Shown here in pieces: positions 12,194 through 24,294 of a DNA stretch of 64,000 nt. The number at the start of each line of letters is the position of its first letter. Positions within the stretch are counted from its first letter, which is position 1. The notes under the pieces are model-generated. The model was not told the DNA's origin. It made no database searches and was given only the letters and a program-made list of their open reading frames with translations. The stretch is from positions 25,766,362 to 25,830,361 of the forward strand of contig CM049307.1 of assembly GCA_026874595.1 (NCBI GenBank). Reading direction: 5' to 3'. This DNA comes from Sipunculus nudus (lineage: Eukaryota; Annelida; Sipuncula; Golfingiida; Sipunculidae). Both the position numbers and the translations under genes were made by a program.

Positions 12194-13002
12194 GGCAACA
12201 GGACAACTACCCCCCGGACAATTACCCCCGGACAATTACCCCCCAGGACAATTACCCCCTCGGACAACTACCCCCGAGACAACTACCCCCTGGACAATTA
12301 CCCCGGTACAATTACCCCCCGGACAACTACCCCCTGGACAATTACCCCCATGGTATAAATTACACATTTAAAGTACACATTGTACATTTAAAAAATCCTG
12401 TGTTGCTAATGAGTAGCACAGAATGCCAAAGAAATAAATAGAATTAATTGCAAACAAAAAATAAAAAAGAAATCTCTTTAGATAATAATATCATGCTATT
12501 ACTTATTATAATATTACTTATAGAGACTGGTAAGAATGGATCAGAATGAATGGTATTCCATATTTAAATGGAATTATATTGTAAGCTTGCGGGTGGTTAT
12601 ATGCACCATATGTTAAAGGGGCCCAATCACCTATAAAGCATGATGTATTAAAACGAAAAATAGCTTCTTCCCCTTTAAAATATATTAGTACCTGCCAACA
12701 AATTGCCCTGAAACCGTTTGCTTACTCCTGTAAAAGAATGTTAAAAACAGTGGACCGGGCACGATCGCTGGTGTAAACATAAACACAGCGTGTAGAAGTC
12801 TGTGCATTGCTGACCCACAACACCTGCAAATCAGGGGACGCTCTAACAGAATTGGTCCCCTAAGTGTAATACATTTTCCTGCTGGCTGAAACATCGGTGT
12901 TACGGCTCATAATCGGACCTCCGGGGGTAATTGTCCAGGGGGTAATTGTCGGGGGGTAATTGTCCGGGGGGTAATTGTCTGGGGGGTAGTTGTCCTAGAG
13001 CC
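12194..13002. mobile_element. 809-bp TIR element with minisatellite-bearing ends
   Basis: The element begins ggcaacaggacaactacccc and ends with the inverted match ggggtagttgtcctagagcc. It is flanked by the 9-bp direct repeat atacattct (12185-12193 and 13003-13011). Copy B has the empty site (41145-41165), so insertion after the segmental duplication is directly visible. Just inside each end lie inverted arrays of a 14-15-bp unit (ggacaattaccccc, about eleven copies on the left; gggggtaattgtcc, about five on the right). The interior has no transposase. A 9-bp duplication and GG/CC ends suggest a non-autonomous Mutator-like (MULE) element; that assignment is inference. Confidence 0.85.
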
Positions 13003-14455
13003 ATACATTCTCACAAGGACACTGTCTCTGGAGTACTTTCAGGCTCTTATCAACATTCGACAGGTTAATATCTGATTCTCCAAGTGTCTTAAACCCGGTC
13101 ATGGAGGCTGCCATTTGCTTACATACTAAAACCCGGTTGTTACAGGTGGCATGCATAATTATGGGCATAAGTACATAACATACATATACCTTGCTGACTG
13201 CCACAGTATATAGCAAAACTGTTCAACTTCAGCTTGTGCAGCTCTTGGTACCACACGGTTTTAATCAACTTTGCTGAGCCAATTTCATAATTGTTCTTAT
13301 TAGTCCAGTCGCCACTGGACTCAACCTTGTTTTATGGTCTTAAGTTTTTTTCTTTGTGGATTTTGTTTGTCCACATATCAGGTGTAAAAAATATGTTGGT
13401 TGGCCCGCTCTCAGCCTTGGGCAAGTTTTGCTAATTAGCATAAAACAAAATGGCCGCCACAATAATGCGAAAATAGCAAAAATGCCATAATTACCTTTAC
13501 ATTTGACATAGAGAGTAATCTAATACACGCATTCTGGGGTATTATGACCCAGAGAAATAATTTTTTGTATTGTTTTAGTCATAATGACCACCATTTTCAA
13601 TGTAGCTGTTCTCCCATTTAAAAAAAAATGTGAATATACTGAACACATGATTTGGTTAGTACGTATGTTCCAGACCATTCTGCAGATCGAGGGTAATAAA
13701 TTAAACTAATTAAACGGCCAAGTATAGATTGAAATGAGATGATCAAACGTTCTGGAAAACAGGTGTTATATATTATAAAAAAAATATGCTTTCTTGTTTC
13801 CTATGTACGACCTTCATAATGAAACAATATGCGCGAAACCGCCGTTTTCCACACAGTTTTTAACTTCCCCCCATGTGTCACGACGAGGATTGATATTTAC
13901 AACTTAGGCGAGATTTCACTTAGTTGGAGGGGGATTATGTGAGCATAATTTGGGTCCATTGAAATCAATATGGTACCTTTACGGATATTCATCTATATTC
14001 GTTGCAAATGTAACAGTTGTTTGTTTTGTATATAATATTAAAGGGACATGCATAACAAAAGATTATGTTATTTTTGTAGACTGTATTATGAAGGCAATCA
14101 TATGAACGGAAAAAGCTGTCACATGCATGGAAAACTGACTGGTCTCTCAAAAATATTTATATTAGAATATAGCGGGGGTCAAAAATCATTACAGACAGCT
14201 TTGTCATACTTGAAGTCTCTCCCCCCCACCCTTCTTCATGACTTTCATGCAGTCTTTACATATTTTGTAAAGGTGCCATATTGATTTCAATGGGCCCAAA
14301 TTATGCTCACATCATCCCCTCCAGTAAGTAAAACCTGCTGCCGGACTATATATAAAACGTTTTAAGTTTCAAAGATAAACAGGACGAAAGGGAAGGGGCC
14401 GACAACAAGGCGAGCAGCGTCTAATGTAGCAATATACACCTGTCCATTATATATA

Positions 14456-14744
14456 TAAGTATATCGGAATTCAGTTGTTAAGCCATTCAAAAGAGGCCAA
14501 AAACCTTATTTTTTCATGTATTTTAATATTGATGTGTGATGGTAGCTTCAGATAGATGTAGTGCTGTCCCCTAGTTGGAAAAACTGTACTACACCTTTCT
14601 TCATTAGCTTGTAGTTTAGTAGAGGGCCCTGTGATCGCCCCTTTAAAGCTTAAGGGAAATATCTCAGATTTAGATGAAAATAAGGGAAACGACCCTCCTT
14701 AGGACCCACTTTGCATCATTCCCGACAATACAAAACCAGAAAAC

Positions 14745-14745
<1 letters not shown>
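14456..14745. repeat. Internal repeat of 7012-7308 within copy A
   Basis: From aagtatatcggaattcagtt to ccagaaaacgtgcat this repeats 7012-7308, and the equivalent in copy B is at 36965-37462. It is followed by a (TA)n run and then by 14790-15010, a second version of 12055-13085 without the 809-bp element. Copy A has thus been rearranged internally by local duplication. Confidence 0.75.
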
Positions 14746-14794
<49 letters not shown>

Positions 14795-15559
14795 ATATAA
14801 TGAGCGGATATTATCTTGGTATTATCTCTGTATTCTACTATTATTTAAGGATTTTTGCATGGTCCTAAAATGCTTTTTCCGCTCTAAATAAACGTTGCCG
14901 TTGAGAGAGACTCCCTAGGCAGATATATTCTCACCTGGACACTGTCTCTGGAGTACTTTGGAGCTCTTATCGACATCCGACAGGTTATTATCTGATTCTC
15001 CGAGTGTATATATAAAACGTTTTAAGTTTCAAAGATAATCAGGACGAAAGGGAAGGGGCCGACAACCAGACGAGCAGCGTTTAAAGTAACAATATACACC
15101 TGTCCATAGTATTCTGGAGGAGAGATTTTGAATCACACCTGATTTCAACCACTGGATAAATAAAACGTTTTGATGACATGAATGGGTTTAAATCTCATTA
15201 AGGGTATTTATGAAGTATTCTGAAGGAGCACGTTTAGAAACTATAAACAAACACTTCCCAATCCGGTTTACTGGGCAAGTTCGCTCGAGGAGCCGCCCTT
15301 GCGATGGATACTCCTTTCTTATGCCCTTGTCCACCGAACTTATATACAATATATGTGGTTTATACATTAACTATTATTTATATTCAAGTAAGGTGGGATT
15401 TTGACCGGAGGGCTTTAAGTCCGTAGGGGGGCTGGAGGGCTACCAAGGTTTTGAGTAGACACGATCACTGGCGGATGGATGACATTTTTAAGAAATATCG
15501 GGTTTTTTAATACCACTAACGAACAGGCAAATGTGTAGTAAAAAAGTGAAACAATTCAT

Positions 15560-16333
15560 GTTATAAAAATTTAAATATTTTAGGAATCGTTATAAAGATC
15601 GTTGCCTTTGACACATTCAGGTGTTCGCTAAGCTGTCGGCCATTGTAGAAAAATCGTCTTTTATAGATTACATATAAAGCAGATAAATGCACAGTAATTC
15701 TCCATTTTTTAGGTGAAACAAAGAAATACGTGTTAAAGTCAATCGGACTCCTTTAGGAATCGTATTTAACCTTTCACAACATTTGACAAGACCGACTTCT
15801 GGGGCTAAGGGGTTAAGCGCAGGACTCGAAGCTGGAAGATAGGTTGGTTGGTGTGCAGTGGACCTGAGAGAACATGCAGAAAGAGCTCTCTCAGATTATG
15901 GCAAATTTTTCAAGATAAAAGACAGGTACTGTAATATATTATGCACTGCTGGAAATATAAAGTTATCATAAACACATTGGGAAATTATTTTGACAAAATT
16001 CTGCATAATTACTTAATTATTTTGCAAAATATAAAATTCAAAGAAATCAATAGCCTGGATTAACAGGTTCCATTTGGTGAGTGCCTGAACACACCTTTGA
16101 CCCAAGTACATGAGCACCTAATGAAAAGTGCTCGTACATGTGCCTGTACAGAGTACGGGTGCACTCAGGCACATGCCAAATTACAAAGAAAAAACACCAG
16201 CCAACTATTTCACAGGGTACATTATTGGGACAGCAAAGTCTTACATATTAATATGTTATGAACATTTCTTTTTCTTGGGCATGCCTGTTGTTTTTAATTA
16301 TTACATGATGATGTTATTGTAAATGTGTTTGAT
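15560..16333. other. Unannotated stretch left of the LINE
   Basis: AT-rich DNA between the end of the duplicated block and the LINE. A loose fold-back (gtgcctga at 16081 and tcaggcac at 16165) is present. I see no gene, and no target-site duplication for the LINE. Confidence 0.5.
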
Positions 16334-17130
16334 ATGGCAGAGGAAGAAGATAAAAAAGATTAAGGTCAGAGTCATCAAGCACATCATCAGAGTCTTTAGA
16401 TATTTCTTTTAAGAAAATAAAGTGTTCTTTGTCAGAATCCTTTTCAGAAAAGGACGAAATGTCTGAAACCCCCATTAGTGAAAAGGGTTTAAAGGACATG
16501 TTAGAGGTCCTTAAACTGGAGATAACAAATGAATTCAAAACTCAGCTTAATTTCTGTATGGAAAAAAAATGGAGCTAGAGTTTTTGAATTGGAGAGAAGA
16601 CATGAGGCATTAGGAACAGGAAAGTGTTAACTTGAAAAAAGATTGCGAGCAAATGAAATGTTTAGCCCAGCAGGCACGTGAAAAGGCAATCAATAATGAA
16701 CAGTATTCCCGGAGATCAAATCTAAAAATAACAGGTGTACCAGAAAATGGAAAAGAAGAAAATTGTAAGGAAACTGTATACAGACTGGTTAGAAATAAGT
16801 TGAATATGAACTTAGCATTAGATGCAATAGATGTAGCTCACAGGGTCGGAAAGAGACAGCAAGATAATGCAAGGCTAGTTTAGTGAGATTTCACAAAACT
16901 GATGACCGGATGGCAGGGAGAGGAAGAATCTGAAAGGAACAGGGATCTTAATACTGGATGACATGTGTAAAGAACTGATTGAACTTTTTAACAGAGTTTG
17001 GAAAAATGAAAAAGTACAGACTGCTTGGACATGGAACGGAAAGATCTTAATTTGCACAAAGCAAGGATGACCCGAAGAAAATAATAAATGTTCAGTACGG
17101 TGATAATTTAAATCATCTGTTTCAAAGACA
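16334..17130 (+). pseudogene. LINE ORF1 (nucleic-acid-binding protein) remnant
   Basis: The N-terminal part is acidic and serine-rich (SESSSTSSESLDISF, in a shifted frame after the first nine codons), followed by a probable coiled coil (LKDMLEVLKLEITNEFKTQL). The central region has YSRRSNLKITGVPEN and DVAHRVGK, motifs typical of the L1 ORF1 RRM-like (Transposase_22) domain that packages element RNA. There are at least three frame disruptions (near 16360, 16577 and 16880). Confidence 0.75.
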
Positions 17131-17464
17131 ATAATGCATTGATAATGTTCAAACAGTATATTAAGTATTACATATAAGGTCATATACAGTAAATAATCAG
17201 GAAATGCAACAGCCATTTATATGGAATAAAATATTATTAATATATATGTAATGAATGTGTTTCAAATCGACCGTGCAGGCAGGCCCAGAAATTTGAATAA
17301 ATTTTTTTTTCTTTAATGTCAATCTTTCATTTCATCAAAACATACTATGAGCGTACTTAATGTGGTGTTCAATGTATTATGAGTTTTGAAATCATTTTGT
17401 ATAAATTTGTTGAACTAATGGACATAAGGAATGATAGAAAAACCGTAAAATGTGAAAAACATCA

Positions 17465-20149
17465 ATGGAAGTACCTGGTAAAGCGGATTATTGTAATATA
17501 ATTTCATTAAATGTGAGAGGAACGAGAAACTATAAGAAAAGAAGAAAATTTTTTAATTGGTTTTACAAGCAAGGATGTCCTAATGGGGTCGGTTTTATTC
17601 TAGAGACACACAGTGCCTTAGACAATGTCAACTCCTGGTCCAAGCAGTTGAGAGGACATGTATATTTTTCACATGGTACGAATCACAGTAGAGATGTTAT
17701 TGTATTAATCGGGTGAAATAATAATATCAATAATAGTTTCGAATCATGAATGTGAAAAATATTTACATAATATAGATTTTCCGAAGTTACCAGAGGAACA
17801 AATTTTAGTTTGTGAAGGTCTTATATCATTTAATGGAGCATTCCGAGCGGTGAAAACAATGTCTTCAAATAAATCTCCAGGGAATGATGTATTGAGTAAA
17901 GAATTTTATGAATGTTTCTTTCCTGATTTAGGAAAGGATTTAGTAGATTGTTTGAATAATAATTATGACACAGGTCAATTAAACCCCAAGTCAAAAGCAA
18001 GCAATAATAACCTTAATAGAGAAACCTGGGAAAAATTCAAGATTTTTTTATTCATGGCGTCCCATAAGTTTAATAAATGTTGACTGTAAAATACTGAGTA
18101 CGGTACTAGTTTCTAGATTAAAAAAAGTCCTTCCGACAATAATATCTCAAGAACAAAGTGCTTTCATACAAGGAAGTTTCATTGGAGAACCTATACGATT
18201 ATTAACTGATATAATGTTTTATTGTAGACAAAACAATTACCAGGAATAATGTTTGCTGCTGATTTTGCTTCTGCTTTTGTCAGTATTGATCATACATTTA
18301 TGTTCAATGTTCTGAAACAGTATGGATTTGGTAAGCAGTTTATAATATGGATTAAAGTAATGTACAACAAACTAGAAAGTGCAGTGATTAATAACGGTGT
18401 TACTACAAGATATTTTCCTTTAGAAAGAAGTACCCGGCAAGGAGACCCCATGGCATGCTACTTATTTTTACTGGTTATAGAGAAACTGGCACAAAAAGTT
18501 CGTTCTAATGTTAAAATCACGGGGATTAAATTATTCAATATAGAACAATAATTATCTATGTTTCAGATGACTCAACATTTTTCTTGCTTGATATTAATTC
18601 TTTTAATGAATTAATAAATGTATTAAATTCATTTTCAAGAATTTCCTCTCTCAAAGTAAATTATGAAAAGTCAGAAGCTGCTTGGCTTGGTAGGCATAAA
18701 ACTAGACGAGACAAGCCAATCGATTGTAAATGGATAAACTTGATGGTTAATACTATACGGATATTGGGTATTCACTTCTCTTACGATGCAGCTTTACTAA
18801 GCTCAAAGATAAAATGTGTAAACTACTGAATATGTGGCGAAGTCGTTCATTGACTGTATATGGTAGAATTGAAGTTGTTCGGACACTTATTATCTCATCT
18901 ATTCTATATGCAACTAACATATGCGGGCCACCTGAACATTTTTGTTTAAAATATACAGTCTACAGTCAACAGTTTTATTTGGAACGATAAAAAAGCAAAA
19001 ATAAAATATAAAACAGCAGTAGGTCCATATAATAAAGGTGGCCTTAAATTGCCAGATGTAAAAACAATTCTAAAGGTTCAACCAATTTCATGGGTTAAAC
19101 GATTAAGTACAGGTGAAAGAAAACCGTGGACGCAGATGGTAATCAAACATTTAGAAAAGAATGGAGGTGTATCATATACAAGATCAAATTTCAGTGTGGA
19201 TGCAATACCACAGTCCTTACCAAACTTCTATAAAAACTGCTCATTGACCTTGGCAGAACTGTTTAAAAGTAAACCTACTAATGAAAACGAAGTGTAACAT
19301 CAAACAATATGGAACAATACTTTATTCAAAGTGAATAATAAAACATTTTTTTTTTATAAAAATATTTCATTAAAAAGCATTAATTATGTTAAAGATTTTA
19401 TAAATCATGATGGTTCCTTTAAAAATGACAATGCTTTTAAATCTTGAAAATTAACACCTCTGGATATGTTACAACGTAAATTAGTTATTGCCCCAGTAGG
19501 TAAAGAGTTGCAGAGACTCGATTGTGTCAATGAAATAGAATTTCCTGATGATTATGAGACTACGGTACTGATTAACAATACACCATATTTAATTAATCAG
19601 ATGACTAGCAAAGTTATATATAAGAAATTGATTGATGATATGTTTAAGTATAGAAAAATGTTGGATACTGGTATTAAAAATACTGAATCAGAAAGAGATC
19701 AGCAATTTTCTGCAATACATCTTATCTCAATTGATAGGTATATGAGGGAGTTTCAGTACAAAATAATGAATAATTAACTGCAAGTGAAAAGTATCTTGTT
19801 TAAATGGAAATTGTCTGATGGTAATAGGTGTGATCATTGTTTCATGTATACAGAGACACCTAATCATCTGTTTTATCATTGCATGGTTGCAAAGAATTTT
19901 TATTTTAGAATCTCTGAATGGCTCCAAAGTAGTAACATAAATATCCCAACAATGTCAGAAAGTAAAATTATGTTCAGAATATTACCAGAAAATAATGAAA
20001 ATTCTCTAGAAAATACAATCATTTTGTTGTACAAATTGACATTGTATATAGAAAAAGGTTGTAAGAGCATGAATACCTTATTCTTAAAATTTAAATCTAG
20101 AGTTAAATCCCTTCAGAAAAAAGAATATCTTATAGCAGAAGAAAAATAA
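17465..20149 (+). pseudogene. LINE ORF2 (endonuclease + reverse transcriptase) remnant
   Basis: The APE-type endonuclease start is CNIISLNVRGTRNYKKRRKF, then truncated. RT pieces: MSSNKSPGNDVLSKEFYECF (17859), SRLKKVLPTIISQEQSAF (18112), FAADFASAFVSIDHTF (18252; the usual AFD reads AFV), STRQGDPMACYLF, and YVSDDSTFFL (18553-18584) where the active-site box is normally YADD-type. The C-terminal motif CDHCFMYTETPNHLFYHC (19828-19881) is typical of this clade. Fragments lie in several frames, so no active polymerase is made. Confidence 0.85.
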
Positions 20150-20568
20150 AAGTTAAAACTCCATTTACAGAAATGGAGCCTACTATTGCATCTCGTAATG
20201 TGAAATTACCTCATGATGTAAATATTATAAACGAATAGGTTAGGTTTAAGTATTCCTCTCTCATAACAATATGTTATAATATGAAGTAGACGTTGCTGTC
20301 TTCATAAATATTATCCTGTTATGTCCTGTATCAATGTTGTCTGTTGTAATAATGTTTTGTCATAGTTAGCTTTATGTTTGTATTGTGTTATATATTTCTG
20401 TCTTAAATGTAACCGGAGTTGAGGCAGGTATTATTTTTAAATAATCATAACTGTAAAATAAGAATAAGTTTCAATAGGTTAATCTGGACAGAATGAGATT
20501 CTATGTTTGTATGAATTGATGTTCGATATATCGTTTGTTGTATAAAAAAAGAAGAAAAAAGAAAAAAA

Positions 20569-20775
20569 GGGGAGATCGTGGGTTCGAATCTTATCCGAGG
20601 CGGTGAGGGTTTTTTTTTTGCGACTTTGGGGGATTCCTCGGTGTAATGACCCAGAAATAGGGATGATTAAACACCCAGGATCCGCAGGTGCGGTAGACAC
20701 GGGGCCTGAGGGACACCTGGAAAAAAAAATAAAAATGACAGGAAGCGAGTGATACCGCCCTGTCAAGTAGTCACG
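20569..20775 (+). mobile_element. tRNA-like SINE fragment (plus strand)
   Basis: Directly after the LINE A-rich tail, gtgggttcgaatcttatccg gives a B-box-like tRNA 3' half. It is followed by a body ending in an A-rich tract (ggaaaaaaaaataaaaatga). No A box is visible upstream, as the 5' half would lie inside the LINE tail, so it is truncated. Confidence 0.5.
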
Positions 20776-20889
20776 AACCGAAACATAACATTTTGCAGGT
20801 GTACATACTTAGGTTAAATAGAGAGAAGTTTGAATGGCCCTGCTGGTCCATCTCATTGAAATTAAGAACAAGAATACACAGAAAAAGTC

Positions 20890-20961
20890 GGATCACCCCG
20901 TAATGGAATCGAAGCCATGACCCTCCGATTGCCGGCCGTAGGCTCTACCACTGAGATCCCC
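20890..20961 (-). mobile_element. tRNA-like sequence, probably a SINE head
   Basis: On the minus strand it reads ggggatctcagtggtagagc (A box), a mid-section, then ggcttcgattcc (B box), over about 72 bases, so tRNA-sized. Acceptor-stem pairing is imperfect and I could not place an anticodon loop with confidence. A SINE head is more likely than a tRNA gene. Confidence 0.5.
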
Positions 20962-21189
20962 AACTTCCTCTGTGTAACATCACATTTTCTCTCTCTATAA
21001 TATTTGATGTACACCATTAAATGTCATTAGTGTATCACTGCTGCATGCAAAGTGCTGTGTCGACACATGTAGTATTTACAATACCAGTCACAGGGGTGAT
21101 GTCACTTCACTGGTTCCTATGAAAGTGTACTGATCAATTTTCATTTACATCGTTATAGATATTAATATTTATTATAAATAAATCTATAT

Positions 21190-23430
21190 TTACTAATAAA
21201 ACATCATTAAAAGAACAATGTGAGACATGTTGACAATATGTCCTTGCATAGGGAACTAATTAAGATAATGGAGGTGGCACCATCATTCATGCAAGTTAGC
21301 TGAAGTACATTAAGATGCATGAGCACACTAAATTTTAGGACAATCCATTCACCCATTCCTGAGGAATCTCGCAATTTGTGTGTATCTTGCATTATTTCTA
21401 GTGTGCTCAATCATGCCGCATAATTAGGAAAATATAAGATATGGACACCTATAATTTCAAGGAGACTTTTTATGAACCTCCCTGATGTCAAATTAGAAGA
21501 TTCTAGGTCCAGTGGTTATGATTTGTGCCCTGCCTTTGTTTTAAACTTTTAATTGTTTTGAGGGCACTTTTGAGCACCTTTGCTCAAACAGTATGGTAAA
21601 AAGAGACCTTATTTCATTCGGGACTTTTCATGGACCTTCAGGGATGTTAAGTTGAAAGCTTCTAGGTTCAGTCAATATGATTGGTGTCCTGTTAACAGAT
21701 GACTGCATCTTTAAAATTCTTAAAAAATAAAAAAAAATCGTAAAAAAATATGACATAAATAAAGAAGCCACCACCAGTCTGTAAAAACTGATGAAACACT
21801 TCTTGATCAATATCCATGCAAAGACTTATGGTGATACTTGAGCTTTTGTATCAATCGTTCCATTACTCTTGGGGGTATTTTGAAGCCCCATAGCTCTGAG
21901 ATTTTGGGAAACAGAGACCTTATTTCAGGTTTCCAAGGAGATTTTTTTTCATAGATATCTCTTGATGTCAAGTAAGAAACTTCTAGGTCCAGCGGTCATG
22001 AATTTTGCCCTGTTAACAGATGACAGCATCTTTAAAGGTTAAAAAAAACCCCCTAAAACCTCGAAAAAAAACAGGTGGGGCCACCAGTCCACAGAAACTG
22101 ATGAAACGCTCCATGATTATTATATGTGCAAAGAATCATTGTGATCAATGCATTTGTTGTTCAGATATTTGAGCTTTTGTGTGAAATTTTTCATTTTCCT
22201 GGGGGTAATTCGAATCCCCATAGCTGGAAGAATATAGAAAACAGAGACCTTATTTCAGGTTTCCAAGAAGATTTTTCATCGACATCTCTCGATGTCAAGG
22301 AAGAAGATTCTAGGTCCAGCGGTTCTGATTTGTGCCCTGATAACAGATCACAGCTTTTTAAAGGTCTGAAAAATAGAAAAAAATCAATAAAAAATCGAAA
22401 AAAAAACCCAGGTGGGGCCACCAGTTCACAGAAACTGATTAAACAATCTATGATCAATATCAATGCATTAGTTGTTCTGATACTTTAACTTTTGTATGAA
22501 ATTTTCGATTATTCTGGGGGTACTTTGGAGCCAAATAGCTGGAAGAATATGGGTAACAGAGACCTAATTTCAGGGTTCCAAGGAGATTTTTTTTTTCACC
22601 GATATCTCTTGATGTCAAGTAAGAAGATTTTAGGTCCAGCGGTTATGATTTGTGCCCTGTAAACGTATGACAGCATCTTTAAAGGTCTCAAAAAGAGATT
22701 AAAAAAATTATAAAAATTCGAAAAAATACAGGTGGGGATAACAGTCTCCAGAAACCATGCAAAGAATCATGGTGATCAATGCATAAGTTGTTCAGATATT
22801 TGAGCTTTTGTATGAAATATGTCATTATTCTGTTGGGGGGGGGGGGGGGGGGGGTAGTTCGGAGCCCCATAGCTGAAAGAATATGGATAACAGAGAACTT
22901 ATTTCAGGTTTTCAAGGAGATAATTTTCATGGACATCTCTTGATGTCAAGTAAGAAGATTCTAGGTCCAGTGGTTTTGATTTGTGCCATGTGAGGAAATT
23001 TTCCATAATTCTCGGGGGTTCTTTGGAGCCCCATAGCTGGAAGAATATAGATAACAGAGACCTGATTTCAGGTTTCCAAGGAGATTTTTCATGGACATCT
23101 CTTGATGTCAAGGAAAAAGATTCTAGGTCCAGCGGTGATTTGTGATTTGTGCCCTTTTCACGGATGACAGCATCTTTAAAGGCCTCAAAAAGAGATTAAA
23201 AAAATAATAAAAATTCGAAAAAATACAGGTGGGGCCAACAGTTTACAGAAACTGATGAAACACTCCGTGATCAAAATCAATGCTTAGAATCATGGTGATC
23301 AATGTCTTAGTTGTTCAGATATTTGAGCTTTTGTATGAAATGTTCCATTAGCAAAGGGTAATTTGGATCCCCATAGCTGGAAGAATATGGATAACAGAGA
23401 CCTTACTTCATGTTTCCAAGGAGATTTTTA
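21190..23430 (+). repeat. HINE-like element: tandem array of ~320-340-bp monomers, forward
   Basis: About six monomers. Each contains, in order: a gacagcatctttaaagg motif, an A-rich stretch with cgaaaaa, ggtggggccaccagtc, cagaaactgatgaaacac, gatcaatgcattagttgttc, tattctggggg (expanded to a long G run at 22834-22853), gccccatagctggaagaata, acagagacc and gatgtcaagtaagaagattc. The gacagcatc landmarks lie about 320 bp apart. The leading 21190-21430 is the unique head also seen at 29230-29430 and 51590-51770. Reading frames through it are incidental. Confidence 0.85.
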
Positions 23431-23995
23431 AACACCTTTATTTTGCGATTTTTAATATTTTTTTTCTCTCTTCTTTTTTTGAGACCTTTAAAGATGCTTT
23501 GATCTGTTAACAGGGGACTAATCATAACTGCTGGACCTATAATCTTCTTCCTTCACATCCAGAGAGATCCATGATAAAATTTCCTCGGAAACCTGAAATT
23601 AGGTCTCTCTAACCAATATCCTTCAAGCGTTGGGGCGCGGAAGTACCCCCCCCCCCCCGGCCCAGAATAATGGAAATTTCATACAAAAGCTCAAGTATCT
23701 GACCAACTAATGATTCCTTCCACGGATACTGTTCATGGAGTGTTTCATCAGTTTCTGTGGACTGTTGGCCCCACCGGTATTTTTGTTTCGAATTTTTTAT
23801 GATTTTTTTTCTCTAATTTGTAGACCTTTAAAGATGTTGTCGTCTGTTAACAGGGCACAAATCAAAACCGCTGGATCTAGTTTCTTCTTACTTGACATCA
23901 AGAAAGCTCCATGGAAATTCTCCTTGAAATCCTGAAATTAGGTGTCTGTTACCCATATTCTTTCAGCTATGGGGCTCCGAATAACCCCCTAGAAT
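23431..23995 (-). repeat. HINE-like monomers, reverse orientation
   Basis: The same monomer family as the neighbouring array on the opposite strand (for example gacctttaaagatgttgtcg and gtgtttcatcagtttctgtg), so 21190-23995 forms a large fold-back. Such inverted arrays could extrude or be transcribed into long double-stranded RNA. Confidence 0.82.
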
Positions 23996-24294
23996 AATGG
24001 ATTAATAATGTGACTTAAATAAAGCTAGACCGCGAATGCCGCAGTTTCCCCGCATTTGTTCTATTTATATACTACTAAAAAGTGAGGTTGCCCGATTTGT
24101 AACAGAGTGCTGTCGGTCAGCTGTTGGCATTTGGGCGTCTAAAACTAGTAAAAGTCGGAGAATCAACGCGCGAGCCGGAGAATACATCGACAATTTTCGT
24201 AGTTATAGTAAGTTTTGACGGATGTTTTAATGCAATGTTAGTTCAAAAATAACATTTCAATTGCATTTTAACGCCACAACATAATACTATAATA

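Larger units (their letters stand above)
1..15559 (+). repeat. Segmental duplication, copy A (extends off the left edge)
   Basis: Base 1 aligns with 34047 and the match runs, with gaps, to about 15559 (41775 in copy B). Shared landmarks in the same order: the start region, the motif near 5040-5100 (34565-34640), the synthetase gene, the segment 11000-11300 (39975-40290), an AT microsatellite (11690 and 40603), and the end segment 15100-15550 (41330-41775). Copy A is longer because it carries 504-5021, about 9816-10985, 12194-13002 and 13090-14790, none of which is in copy B. Segment 14456-14745 is a further internal repeat of 7012-7308. The remaining non-coding DNA in this block shows nothing I can assign. 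Confidence 0.9.
16334..20568 (+). mobile_element. L1/Tx1-like LINE, decayed and internally deleted
   Basis: Order: ORF1 (16334-17130), endonuclease start (17465), reverse transcriptase (about 17780-18830), C-terminal CCHC-like region (19784-20149), AT-rich 3' UTR, and an A-rich tail (20543-20568). At 4.2 kb it is shorter than a typical 6-kb element. The jump from the endonuclease N-terminus to the pre-RT motif LPEEQILVCEGLISFNGAF shows loss of most of the endonuclease and linker. Many stops and frameshifts make it inactive. Two-ORF structure, A tail and RT motifs place it in the L1 group. Confidence 0.88.

Noticed and set aside
12685-12894. Small protein conserved with 61750-62013
   Set aside because: The shared translation reflects nucleotide homology of transposon interiors on opposite strands; neither frame extends or has a start or codon pattern suggesting selection.
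20890-20961. Functional tRNA gene
   Set aside because: A and B boxes are present, but acceptor and anticodon stems do not pair well and no terminator-like T run was placed with confidence. A SINE head is more likely.
22126-22488. 120-codon frame
   Set aside because: Lies wholly within ~330-bp tandem monomers and is a by-product of the repeat.
21190-23430. CRISPR array
   Set aside because: Monomers are ~330 bp, diverged and without unique spacers of constant size, in a eukaryotic context.
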